DNA from: Rostratula benghalensis
Taxonomy: Eukaryota > Chordata > Aves > Charadriiformes > Rostratulidae
NCBI GenBank assembly: GCA_013399305.1
Contig: VXAI01000028.1
Location: 2,705,818 to 2,769,817, forward strand
Direction of reading: 5' to 3'
Length of the DNA stretch: 64,000 bases
Both the position numbers and the translations under genes were made by a program. A model generated the notes under the pieces. It worked only from the letters and a program-made list of their open reading frames with translations. It made no database searches and was not told the DNA's origin. This document shows positions 1 through 11,199 of this stretch, in pieces. The first letter of the stretch is position 1, and each line of letters opens with the position of its first letter.

Positions 1-12
1 CTTTCCTGGTGG

Positions 13-50
13 ATTTTTTTTTTTTCTTTTATTTTATTTTCTTTTTCTGT
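13..50. repeat. T-rich low-complexity run
   Basis: The run consists almost only of T with scattered A and C. It reads as the pyrimidine tract of a possible plus-strand acceptor ending in CAG at 68-70, but it is equally a simple low-complexity repeat. Confidence 0.7.
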
Positions 51-3000
51 TTACCTGCTTTGCCTTACAGCACATCTCAGAGTGAAAGCAAACAACTCAG
101 AGATCTAGAATCCTCTCACCACTGTTCCTATGTTGTTATCTCAGGGCAGATCTGGCTTTTCAGCCACACATTGCATGTCACACCTCAGTGTATTGATTTA
201 GCAATAGCCTCCTCTGATTTATGGGTGAGGCTGATATTAAAAGTGGTTCCTGTATAAAAACACCCTACATGATAACCTGTAGCACAGTCTTTAGACATTA
301 ATTTAAAGCCACTAGACCTCAACAGGAATAGTTAAGCACACACTCCAGGATTTCATAGGCATTTAAGCAGCACTCAGCATTGTGCTGACCCGATTTTCAG
401 ATTGTCTTTTTAAATGTGTTTGACCAATTATAACTGTAAATTGAAAGTAAATGTGATTTTCAAAAGCTTCTCAAACAATGCTTTTGTTGCTGTTGGTAGG
501 AGTTAGCACCCAGATCATCAAAGAGCTTTGGATGTTTCGTCTGACTGAATGAGGAGATTTAAATCCTGAAGTGAAGTGGTGCTGGTCATTAAAAGCTCAA
601 AGATTCAGTCCCTTGAAAGATCTTGACTTAAGTGCCTTCTGAAAATGTCCTCTGCACAGCCAAGAAAGATGTACTTCGGGCTTAGTAGCACTGAGCAGTG
701 AATACTCAAACATGCAGCTCAGGGACCTCACATGTTTTTTTCCCTCTGTAGTGGTACCAAAAGGCAAGTATCTAAAACAATAAAGAGAAAACACTCACCT
801 TTACCAAAAGTCTGTACTCTTTGGGACAGAAACTTTGGACCTATTAATTCATTTAGTGCTTGCTGATTCAGTTAATTATAGATAGGAAAATCAGGTGGGA
901 GGCACCTTACCCAATGCAGACCTCTGCACCTGGGTTTCACCTTCCAACCTGCCTTCATGGCCAACAAAAGAAGGCTTTTCTAGGGGCTGGTTCATTTGAT
1001 TAATTTTAGGGTGAGATGAAGTGATTTTGGTTTCTCTACACCAGGGTGACTACTTCCGAAGTGGCTCTAGAATCAGCCTCTGTAGGTGGATAAATTCAGG
1101 TGAGGCAAATTCTCTCCTTCCTGCAGAGATGCTATATCTTATTGAAATCATGCAGGGTTAGCCACCCCGATGCTTTGAATGTCCTACCAGTCTCTACCTT
1201 TGATTTTTACACAAGTAAATGCCCATTAACATATGACCTTTTGTCTTCGTGCATGTGTGCTTGATGTTTGGTTTATTGGGACACCAAACGATGTTTCAGA
1301 GCATGGCAGAGCTGGCTGAACTTTCTCAGGAAAACTTATATATCTGATATAATGACTTTTAAGTACATTTGTATATATGTGTATTAGAACAGAATTCAAT
1401 GAAAAACAGAAATCCAATGAAACGTGTCGACTGTCAAAAAACATTCTTTGAGATTTTGCATTTTCTTTCCATTTTTGAAAGACTGAACTCGCAAATGTTT
1501 TTTACATTATTACTAGGACCTTTTATACTCTACCCACTTCCTTCTTTTTTCCCCACTGGAAAATGCAGAGACATTGGAAGCATTTTGACATGTTTTGATC
1601 ACCTTTCATATCTTGTACACTTTTCCAGTCAAAAAAAGCTGAAAAACAGGAAAATCTTAAATGAAATATAGAAGGCTGGAAATGCAGCTAAACCATGTCA
1701 GTGCCACAACTGAATAAGGAAGCTAACATGTTTTGGTTTATAGAAACCAAAATATATAAATCTTCCAGGTTAGCTTTTCTCAGTCTGACTGGAGATGAAG
1801 AATCCTGCCGTATTAATACCTTCCTGGATTAGGTATGCCTTCTGCAAAGGTATGGAAATGTGTGCTATGAATGACCTAGCATTAATTATAGTAATTTCCC
1901 CATGGCTAAAAATGGGTGTTGCTGGGCCTTTTATGTCCTTAAATTCTCTTTATCCTTTTCTTTAAATAGCTGAAGTGTGAATGTCGCTTGACATTTCTTT
2001 TTCTTTGGGGAGCAGTTATACCACCCATGACCCTTGGCTGTGTCTCTCAGAAGCTGCAGTCATTTTCAGTTAAGGGTAATTGGCAGCAGAATACACTTTG
2101 TTCTGTATAGTGTTAAAAATGGGCTACTTTGTTTTGCCAACCTTCCTGAACTTCCTTTCAGTTCAATGAAGGAGTGCAACATTTGTATAAGAAAGAAATA
2201 TTGTCTTCAGTGGGAAATGTATTCCATGTGTGTTATAATTTATATTATGACAGATCTTTCTTAACTTACAATATTGTTATTCACCGGGTGGAAAGAAACT
2301 TTATCAACTTCTTCCTTTCTTTTTTTTTTTAAATGCGCTCTTTTAGGCAACCATAATTTTTATTTGCGGAAATATGTGATAAATTTGAATAATAAATTTA
2401 TATTAAAACTCCCATTTGTATTTGATTTCCTTCATAAATCTGGGTAAGATGTCAGCTGAGCGACTCATATATAAAATATTAGAACAAACATTGCCTGTCT
2501 AATTGAAAAATCTGTCTTCATCAAGGACCTGGAGCTGAGCTTAAGAATGAAAGATGGAGGCTTTATTTAATGCAGTTCTGCCCCGACTGTCATGAATGCT
2601 GTCTTTTTCTTCCCCTTCACCACCTCAACTTAAATAGCAAAGCTCTATTCCCCAACTGGTCTTAAAGACAGAAATACAAAGATATGCAGAGAAAGGAATG
2701 GTCACTGGTGTCTGTAGAGTGGTTTAATGTACTTATGTTCCTGAGCGTTAATCCTCCTGCACTTAAAGGATGGGAGGTGCAATCCCTACTGTATTGCCTG
2801 GCCCTGGTTCAAAATTTACAGCTAATGTAATAATCTTCCGGGGTCACCCTATGGGGTCATTCCTGCTATCATCAGAGGATGTAACTACAACAGTGGGGAG
2901 AGATAAAGGGGAAAGCAGAAAGGGAAATGAAAAAAGGAGGCTAGGAGGCCTTTTGCAGACCAAGGAAGGGGGCGGGAAAGAGCGTACGTGTGTTTTCAGA

Positions 3001-5191
3001 ACTTCTGGGATTTCTCTTGCTGATTTAAAGCTTAGAGAGTGAGTGTGAAAACCTGACAAACTGACCAGTGTCTCCTGCTCCAGCCAGGCTTTCACAAGAG
3101 CAAGTACAAAGTCAGTCACAGTTTGAAATGAGGATGGGGGAATAAGTGGCCCCTGGGGCAGGCAAAGGCGAGGGCCAGCTAGACTCCCGGTGCTGCCTTT
3201 GCTGGGTGCTGGAGGGGAGGGAAGCAGAGCAGCATACAGACCAGGGAGCCTGGCAGGAGAGTACCTGCTCCACTCATGGGCACGGGCCTTTACCTTGCCA
3301 GGCTTCATGGCGGTGCAGCAGCACCCTCTCAGTTTATTATTCCAGAAAAAAACCACCCAAATATCTAGCCCAACAATTAATAATTCAAGGAGGTCCTGAA
3401 CCTATTTCAAATTTCACATGTGAGTATCTGTATCAGGCTTTTCTTTGCTGCACTCGGGAAGCACAGAGGTGAATGGATGAGAAACAATGCTGGTTTTTAT
3501 AGAGCAGTCAGCAGAGGAGATAACCCCCTACTTCTCTAAAGCTGGATCCTCCCCAGGGTCTAACAAACAGCTTGGGGAGGGCTGAGGCTGCAGTGCTGTG
3601 GACAGGGAGGAGCTGTATCCAGATGTGGATTTAGCAGGCAGCAGACAGATTTGTGCAACTCTTTGAGCTGGATCAGGTCAGAGATACAGCCCTGGCATCT
3701 CCTGCAGTTGTGAACAGCTGTTGGGGTGTTAATCTATGGCTCTGGAAAACTGAATTAAGTTTTTATCCCAGCAGACACTGTCCCTGCCATCTTGTTCAAA
3801 GCACTTAGGTCCTCTGAACCTTGGACTTCGGTTTTCTGTGAAATACATTTTATATACTTTCAGCTATGATACTGGTGCTACCTCAGTGCTGTTTTGTGTT
3901 CAGCCCTAAGCAGTGGAGCAATTTAAGTAATTATGGAGAAATCCAGACAAGAGCAAGAACAAATAACTGTCAAGGAGAACTAGGAAGATGTAGCATACGT
4001 GAGAAGCAAAAACTCACAGTAAGCAGTGGTCATGGGACTATTCTGATGGACACTAATGGTAGGCACAACATCAATATTAATAATTATCAGTCCTGTGGTC
4101 ACTGAAAACTTTAGCTTCCAGCTTTTTGAAGGAAATTCTGGACCATCAAGCACCAGAGAAATTATGACGTTTCAAAAGATTTTATTCTGTATTTGGAACT
4201 CTTCAAGTGCCTCACCACCACCTTTGCAAAGGGAAGTGGTGGAAGCAGAGCATCTATCTGTTTTAGCATTTCAGCCTCTCTTTTGATTCAGATACCCCAC
4301 CCTTCCCACCACCCCCAAAAAAGCCTCCTAGTAAAGTGCAGTGTTAGTGCATTAGAAATACAGTAACAGGGAACTGATGACTTCAACGCTAATGATACAA
4401 CCACAAACTAACAGATCTATCAAAACCCTATCAGTCCCTTCATTCTTACTGCACTCAGAAATGAAACCAGTATCAGCCTAAGCTCTCAAAGTACTGGAGA
4501 TCATGTCTCTCTTCATGGTAACTGGAAATGCATCCAAGTCATAAGACAGTCTCCCATCATAGGTTTGTGGCCCTAATAATAATTTATGTAGACAGTACTG
4601 CTATGGTGGAATTACAGCCCAGCTATGTCTTTCCCCTTACAGGGAGAAAGTAGGGAGGGAAAGGATGACTTGCAATAGAAATATTTTTTCTTCAGCCAAA
4701 AAGATAAAGCAAAAAAATATTAACTGCAATAGAAATACTCATCAAGAACCTAAGAAAACTGGAATGAATATTATTCAAGTCCTGAAGAAATTTGCAAATT
4801 AAAACGTCTCATTTTCTGGTTTTGATGAAAAACAGAAACACTCCAAGGAAAGTAGAAACTTTCTCTGATTTGCTTGCTTTGGCAGAAATTAAAAAGTTTC
4901 TGATGATAATTTTTATGAACACTGTTTTTACCAGCCTTTTCTCTCACTGAGAGTTTACCACACGGGTAAACGTCACAGGTATAAGCCTTTAATTAAATTT
5001 CAAGAGAACCGTAATAGACTGAGAGCTGATCCTAGAAATGGCTACCAGCCATCCTGCCTTACTGACAAGACATGATGTTCATATACCATCCAAAATGTGA
5101 ACAGTTCAGCATGTAGCATAGCACTACTGCACCTCTTACAGAGCATATAAACGGGTCATTTTGTTCCCAGGTCTTACAAATATGTATATTC

Positions 5192-5209
5192 ATATATATA
5201 TATATATAT
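5192..5209. repeat. (AT)n microsatellite
   Basis: Nine AT dinucleotides in a row, flanked by further imperfect TATGTATATTC sequence. It is short and likely to vary in length. Confidence 0.85.
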
Positions 5210-5459
5210 GACAAGAAGAACATAAAAGGTTAATGCTAGCTCTGGAGGTTTCTAACTCTGGAAGATACAGTTGCTGATGAGACCAGTGTTAGCAGTTCAC
5301 CATTTCAATTCGATACTGTAATTTATGTAGTGACCTGTCTATTAACCCTGCCCCACTCTCCTTGTACCAGCAGCAATTCAGGTTGAGCTGAATAACCTCT
5401 GTCATTGTCCTGGCCTGCCATGAGGTTTCTCAGCTCAATGCCACACTTGAATGACACTC

Positions 5460-6010
5460 TGTCATTATGCTATATTTAGGTAATGAAAGGTGTAATTAGC
5501 TTTGTTCTGCTGCAAGCTGATCTGACCCTGTGTGCATTATAAAAGGTAATAAAATAGGTGCACAGATATAAAAACCTGAATAAGCATATTATTCGGTGTA
5601 ATTTCATGAGCCAAAAACCGATGACAGAACTGGGGTAAGGGAGCCTCAGCCACTCCAGTGCCCAACCAGACTTGTTATGAGAAGCCACACAAAAAGTGCG
5701 GTGAAGGTATGTCGAGGCATCATCAGAGCCATATTTAATCAGTCCCCCGCTGTTGTAGCTTTTATATAATTGATGGCATTTTGTGATGATTGCTTTCCTA
5801 TTACAGTACTGTATCTTATCTCCCCATTGTGAGGGGAGCAGCTTTATGTTATTGTCAGCAGCCCTCCAGAGCCAGCATTATCCCAGGCCCATGCCCTTTG
5901 TGGGGCTGTCGGCTTGTCATTAATTGTTCTGCCTGGCCTTTGTCTGTGACTTTGGCCATCTGCTTTATCGCACCCCATCAGCCCTCGGTAGGAATGAATG
6001 GAACTGATAA
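5460..6010. promoter_or_regulatory. candidate conserved enhancer-like block
   Basis: This block lacks repeats and simple-sequence decay and is packed with developmental transcription-factor type words. CCTTTGT (SOX/TCF-like) occurs at 5895-5901 and again at 5937-5943. ATTGTT (SOX-like) at 5923-5928 overlaps a TTAATT homeobox core at 5920-5925. It also contains several TTTATA/TAATCA words and balanced base composition. Seen: the motif cluster. Known: SOX and homeodomain sites cluster in vertebrate developmental enhancers. Inferred: enhancer function. No cross-species alignment was available, so this may be ordinary single-copy DNA. Confidence 0.25.
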
Positions 6011-6019
6011 TATAGAAGT

Positions 6020-8315
6020 CCTGGCAGGAGAGATACTGGGCTAGAAGCTCTGGATGCCAAATTAGTCAGTCCTTGGGACATCACACATTTTTCTAGCATG
6101 AGTAATTCTAGTTGGGAAAAGGAGTTTTGCAGTATTTGGAAAAACATACTGGTGTGTTTGATATGGGTGCTATCCTTACCAGCAGATCAGCGGTGATTTC
6201 CACCTGGTGAGTGGCACACCTAGCTTTGGGCAGTGCCTTAGCTTTATAGGGAATATGCTCAAAGCTCTGCTTGTCTACAAGCCAGTGGAAAATCATGGAA
6301 TGGCTCGTGCACTCTCTTGCACCTGGGCCTTGATCCTGGAATGAGATACTCCTCCATTCCTCCTTGATTGCAGCTTCAGCAGGACCAACGCTCTGCAGCA
6401 AAAAATACATCGTTGAAAAAATGCCCTGCCTGCTATATCTGAGGTTTGATCTGGTATCTGCCAGTGGTTGGGAGCAGGCAAGAGGCTTGAGCAAGGATGT
6501 GAAGCTCTGAAAATGTGGGCACCTGAACCACCAGCTCCTGGCTGTGCAGCTGGTACTGCCAACTTGCTCACAAGTTGCATAGACCTGCAGCACCTCCAAG
6601 GAGAAAGAAAGAGGAAACAAGCCACCAATAGCACCACCGCAGTCGTATGCAAAAGGTGGAGGTGAAATCCTATGTGCCCCATGTCTTGTGGCTCAGCTGA
6701 AAAACAGCAAGACTTTCAGATTTGGAAGGGGTTACTCCATGACTGCAGCATCTGTAGAGTATGTAGGTTCAACCTCTTATGCCCTCTTCACACATTGCTC
6801 CTGGATGTAGCTGCTTTTGAGTGTCCACAGAGCATTTGCTACACATGATGAGGGGCTGGGAGTGTCTGGCCCAGCCTATGCAGAAAATACACCTTGGAGG
6901 AACAGACTTCAGGGTGTCACACAATATTTTTATGTAGTGGCCCTGATCAAATGACTGTTGGAGTCATGGGAAAGGTGCATCCCTCCCATGGACTCCAGTG
7001 GGCTTTAAAGCAGGGCCTGTGATCAGCAGTGTATGAAGTCTCCTCACAAAAGTCTCCCACAATAAAGATGTTTCACCTGATGCAGATGGTTGTAAAACAT
7101 TTCTCAAGCAATTATAAACAGGTAATGCTTAAATTGCGTGGGAATATACATACACAAAGCAAAACATTCTGTTTTCTTTTCACTAATGAACAGGACCATG
7201 GGTGTTTGCTCCTTGGTGGGAAGAAGGAGTTTCTCAGACATATTTCCTAGGTGAGGCAGGAGCTGTTGGTGAATATAACCAAAGTACCAGAAGCAAATAT
7301 TACAATTATTGCCTTCTGGTATGGCTGTGACCACCAAAAAATGTATGCAAACCTATCCTTCCCTCCCACTTTACCACCACTTGCTCTTCTTTCCCTCTAG
7401 TGGGTCTCTAACCCCTATTTTGTTTGCTGTGTATGAAGGAATAAATATTTTCAATAACCTGAATGTAGTTCTCTCCTAAAAAAAGCACTGACTCTAAGGG
7501 AAGAAATTTACACCAGCACTAAACGCTCCTGAACATGTTGTCCACTGTAACAAAGGTAAGAAAGACATGAAAAAGAGCTCTTTAAATTCTCAGCATTTTT
7601 TTCTTTTTTTTTTTTTTTTAATATATTTTTCTCTCTGGTGTGTGGTATTTAATGAATTCTTCCAATTGTCTCATTTCCCACTAGCACATTGCCTGTATCA
7701 GAACAAATCAAGTTTTCCTACCCTCCTGCCCAGTTCCCACGTTTCAGGATAAAAGAAAGTCCACAATGCAGCCAGGAGCATGAAGACAGGCAGGGGAACA
7801 TAAACCCAAAGCCACCCCTGCCACCAGAGTCTTCACCCAGGAATTACAGGGCGAAGAACCCTGTGTCTCTTGGAAGGTCAGAACAGATTTCCTAATGATC
7901 CTCTTGGTCTTAAATCTTCTGAATTAGTTCATCTAGGACTTAAGTGTCTATCCAACAAAATCAACACACCAGCTACAAGCAGCTGTAGAACTGATTTTTC
8001 CCCCTGTTTTTTTCCAGACAAAGCCACAGCAAGATAATCCACATCTGCAAGCCCAAACCTGCTGTGGACTCAGCTGGACACAGCCTTGGAGCAATCCACA
8101 GCAAACACCTCCCCAGAGCCGCGGTGTGACATTGCAGCCGCCCACACTTTCACTCAGGAATGCCTCTGGTCTCAGGAGATGATGGATATTTTCTCCTGAT
8201 GCTACCCATAGAAAAACAAATAAACACACACACCTTCTGACAGCCCCATAACCTGGCTACTACCAGGGGGTGGGAAGCCACACCCTGCAAGCAGAAAATA
8301 AGCCCTGGATTCGGA
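6020..8315. other. non-coding stretch, no gene recognised
   Basis: No gene, RNA or clear mobile element is seen. Overlapping open frames on the minus strand between 6108 and 6682 are uninterrupted for up to 170 codons, but the proteins they would encode look random, and two frames are open over the same bases, as expected from moderately GC-rich sequence. A fragment near 6985-7020 with a 'CCAGTGGGCTTTAAAGCAGGGCC' style phrase resembles the end of old amniote repeats, but it is too short to assign. A T-run lies at 7596-7619. Confidence 0.55.
7596..7619. repeat. poly-T low-complexity run
   Basis: Mostly uninterrupted T with one C. There is no adjacent retroposon body on the opposite strand to suggest it is the tail of an element. 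Confidence 0.75.
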
Positions 8316-8319
8316 CAGG

Positions 8320-8530
8320 CGTGAAGGACACCGGGTACCTGGTCTCATGAGCCCTTCTGCCACAGACTTCCTCCTCGACCTTGGGAAAGTCACTTTACCG
8401 CCACAATTTAGATATTAACGGGAGCGAGACACATGTGTGTTTTTCAATTTGCTCTTTGTAAAGTAGGAGTAATGGCTGGGCTCTACCTCACAGGGAGGCT
8501 GTGAGAAAAATACAGTAAAGGTGGTAAGAC
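8320..8530 (+). mobile_element. MIR-type (CORE-SINE) fossil
   Basis: The order of phrases matches the MIR family body in plus orientation. A 'TTCTGCCAC' phrase is followed about 25 bases later by 'CCTTGGGAAAGTCACTTTACC' (the family's highly characteristic 'ccttgggcaagtcactt'). Next come 'TTTGTAAAGTAGGAGTAATGG' in place of 'ctgtaaaatggggataat', and then 'CTACCTCACAGGGAGGCTGTGAG' in place of 'ctacctcatagggttgttgtgag'. Spacing between the blocks fits. The copy is heavily diverged and lost its 3' LINE-like tail. Known: MIRs are ancient amniote SINEs and are present at low density in birds. Recognition is from memory of the family consensus, not a database search. Confidence 0.6.
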
Positions 8531-8564
8531 AGTCGCAGCCTGCTGGGATAGGGGCCACACACAT

Positions 8565-9060
8565 TCCTGAAATAGATTTCCTTGGGGTCAAGTTTCTTTC
8601 AAGGTGGTATTTCGAAAGCTAAACATAAAGGGGTAATGAATTACTGCTTGGGATAAACCAGGTCCTTAGCTATTCGGAGTTTAGATATGTCTCATAATGC
8701 TTTTATCAGGGCCGACTCCTGTGCTTATTAAAAATGCTAGTAATGTCCTGTTCAACCAGGCTTCTTTGGCCTTAGGTGATATTGCTTGCTGAATACAATG
8801 AAAATGTGACACTTCAAAATAAATATGTTCTTTCCAAGGAAATCTGGCTCGGCTGCCTGATAAATTCCACCATTCACTCAGCTTCTGGAATTTAAAGAAT
8901 CCCTCCCCATCCTTCAGCTGGTATTTTCTTAAAAGTAACTATCAGGAATTATCAAACGTGGGGAATTCCCAAAGGCCCTAACATCCCAGCTGGATCAAAG
9001 CGTGGCAGTGATAAGATCGGTGACTGCATACATCCCTATTCTGTGGAAGGTAGGTGGGCG
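8565..9060. promoter_or_regulatory. candidate conserved block with a homeodomain dimer site
   Basis: The block is repeat-free and contains a perfect inverted repeat GTAAT-GA-ATTAC at 8633-8644. Its core TAAT-NN-ATTA is the palindromic site type known to be bound by paired-class homeodomain dimers. The surrounding sequence is evenly composed and without simple-sequence decay, as often seen in conserved non-coding elements. Regulatory function is an inference, and conservation across birds was not tested. Confidence 0.25.
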
Positions 9061-9687
9061 GAAGAATAAATACAGTAGAGGCCGTGCCAGAAGCTAATGC
9101 AATACAAACACTCAGCTACCCCAGATGCATTTTCATCAGGCTTTGTCTGTGACAGACCATCTTCCCACCTGCAGAGAGGAGCAGTTCAGTTGGAGTTAAT
9201 CTGGCACCGGGTCACATTTAGCACCTCTGCTCCTCTGCCCAGCCCGTCCAGAAAGGAGCTTTGGACCCAGCCCCTGCCCCAGCCGCCTCTCCCAAGCAGA
9301 GCAGGGGACTTTCAGAGCCAGGCAAGAAGGATGAGGGGAAACATCAGAGACACTATGTGTACTTATGGGTGCAAGACTGATAGCCAGAGAAGACAGTGCG
9401 TGTCTGAAGAAGATGCACCAAATGTGGTTTTCCACAGTTCCTGCACAGTTTACATTCCTTTAAAGTTCCCACAAAGCTCAAGTGCCTTTAAAGTCCCTTA
9501 AAAGATATCAGGTCTCTGATGGTTTCTTGGCAAAAGGTAGCCAACACTTTACATTTCATCTTAAATCAAGACCGTTTTAATGATTTCATGTTTCTGCAGA
9601 AGATGTCGGTATCTGTCTGAAAAAGTGCTTTTGGAATATGAGAGTCCTACTTTCCAATCAAGGCTGTTCAGGCAATCTTTGCAAGTG

Positions 9688-9717
9688 TATTCATATTCAT
9701 ATTCATGCATTCATTTC
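9688..9717. repeat. imperfect (ATTCAT)n short tandem repeat
   Basis: Four to five imperfect copies of ATTCAT in a row, ending in a GCATTCATTTC variant. Confidence 0.7.
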
Positions 9718-10236
9718 AATTACAGACACTGATACCTGTGGATGTAGGGTATGGCACTTAACTGCTTGCATAGGTTTCTCTTTCACTTTGAGTTTTTTGT
9801 AATGTAGATGACAGAAAATAAAAATAATGAATTCTGCATGCTCCCTAGACAGACTGGTTTCCCCCTGTCAGATCCACATTGCACCCCCACAGCACAGTGC
9901 ATCTGCTCACAGGAAGGAACTACAGCACCCTATCTTCTCTGTCAAGGTGTTTAGCAGATGCACAAAGACACATTTTTATCAACCTGAGTTATTAGGAATT
10001 CACAGTAAAGGGGAAATCCTAACAGGATCAGAGAAGGACTTAGCTGAAACAAAACAAAATAAGAGCAGGCACTGCTTTGACAACAGCTACTGATACCACA
10101 ATGTGTTTGCAAGTTCTTAACTATTTGGTGGTGTTCATGTGGCCATTTATGAAATTTTTTTTTTTCTGGCCATTGCCTGGCAGTTGTCAGATAGGAATTA
10201 ATTCAAACTGGGTCATTTCTTTTGCATTTTACTTAC

Positions 10237-10416
10237 CTGACTTACTGTAGCAGTTGTGAAGTTGGTTGGTGTAGAATGGAAATGACAGGGGAAGCATTTT
10301 TTTTATTAGTGGCTTCTGGAGGAAATGTGCTAATAACCATGCTACTATTATTTGTTTCACCAGTTTGAACTCACGTAAAGTGAGAGAGCTGACATCAGAA
10401 CCAGGGCAATTCTGCG
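10237..10416 (-). other. candidate exon, no homology recognised
   Basis: On the minus strand a segment of 180 bases (60 codons) is bounded by a pyrimidine-rich acceptor ending CCTCCAG just upstream and by CAG|GTAAGT, the full consensus vertebrate donor, at its end (donor bases 10236 down to 10231). One reading frame is open throughout and both ends are in the same phase. The peptide resembles nothing known and has no domain, so a non-coding exon or a chance pseudo-exon is more likely than a coding exon. There is no other exon nearby to pair it with. Confidence 0.12.
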
Positions 10417-11116
10417 CTGGAGGATAACGCAGCACAGACAGAAATTGCTAATGCCACCATCTGCTGGAAATGGATATGTATGTTAGGACTTTGCCTATTA
10501 TGGCTTTTATGATTATTTTACTGCTTGTTGTAATGCCAGAGTTTCCATTTTTCATGTACTGATTGCTTTCAGGTGCACCAATTCATACAATGCTAGCAGA
10601 GGATGCATTCTTTAAATGTTTTTCCAAGGACTAGGAAAAGAGATTTTTAGGATTTTCCTGCTTTTTGGGGTCACTCACAGTGTAACTCTGTTAACATTGC
10701 CTATCCAGTCACCAGTTTGGATGCTAATGTGGTGGATTAATGTTATCTAAAATGAGCTCAAGGCTTCACAGGCAGCACACACATCATAATGTGACAAATG
10801 TGAAAAAAGACCTCAGAACATAATGACATTTCACTGAAAGTTTGGGTGAAAATGCATTAAAAAGTCTCCCTGATGGCAAAACTGTTCTGCTATTTTTTGA
10901 CATTCCATCTTGCCTGGGAAACAAGAAGGTGCTCGTGCTCAAAGACAAATGTGATTTTTCCAAGATCTTGTATCTTCTGCAAAAAGGCTTTTCAGAAGAG
11001 GAATGTGTGTAGAAATGGCAGTGATAGACAGGTAACTATTAAAGATGACAGAAACAGGATATGGTGCCAGGAAGTATTTCAAAGACTCAACTAGTAAAGT
11101 AGAGTCTGGCTACTTT

Positions 11117-11195
11117 AAGCAAAATTTGCAAATGCATACTAAAGTTAAGCATATGCTTAAATAGTAGGCTGAATAAGGACGGACTTATGCACATA
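11117..11195. repeat. fragment of an ancient palindromic amniote repeat
   Basis: The phrases 'AAAGTTAAGCATATGCTTAAA' followed by 'GGCTGAATAAGGACGGAC' resemble the arm of the same old palindromic family seen more completely near 37541-37652 ('cttaagcacatgc', 'ctgctggatcaggg'). It contains a local palindrome TTAAGCATATGCTTAA at 11144-11159. The assignment is by word similarity only, and the element is too eroded for exact ends. Confidence 0.4.
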
Positions 11196-11199
11196 CTCA

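Larger units (their letters stand above)
1..5455. other. non-coding stretch, no gene recognised
   Basis: No coding region, RNA gene or recognisable interspersed repeat can be supported here. Open frames on either strand are short and compositionally random; the longest, 170 codons on the minus strand at 2844-3356, shows no domain or conserved motif. The sequence has T-rich and A-rich runs, an AT dinucleotide run near 5192-5209 and a few AATAAA hexamers without surrounding gene structure. The first 70 bases end in a long pyrimidine run followed by CAG, which resembles a 3' splice site, but no convincing exon follows it. This is a negative call made by eye; a distantly conserved non-coding RNA could be missed. 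Confidence 0.6.
9070..11110. other. non-coding stretch, no gene recognised
   Basis: Ordinary AT-rich DNA without a recognisable gene or element. It holds a short imperfect ATTCAT repeat at 9688-9717 and one segment with a perfect minus-strand splice donor (listed separately). The 134-codon plus-strand frame at 9097-9501 has no recognisable features and is overlapped by an open frame on the other strand. Confidence 0.55.

Noticed and set aside
51..224. Acceptor-like site at 70 followed by a GGTGAGG donor at 224
   Set aside because: The pyrimidine tract is a low-complexity T run and the peptide between the sites is featureless; the donor is weak.
2844..3356. 170-codon minus-strand open frame
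   Set aside because: Overlapped by open frames on the plus strand, no recognisable domain, no splice or promoter context; consistent with chance.
6108..6682. Two overlapping long minus-strand open frames
   Set aside because: Both frames are open over the same bases and the peptides look random, so neither is favoured as coding.
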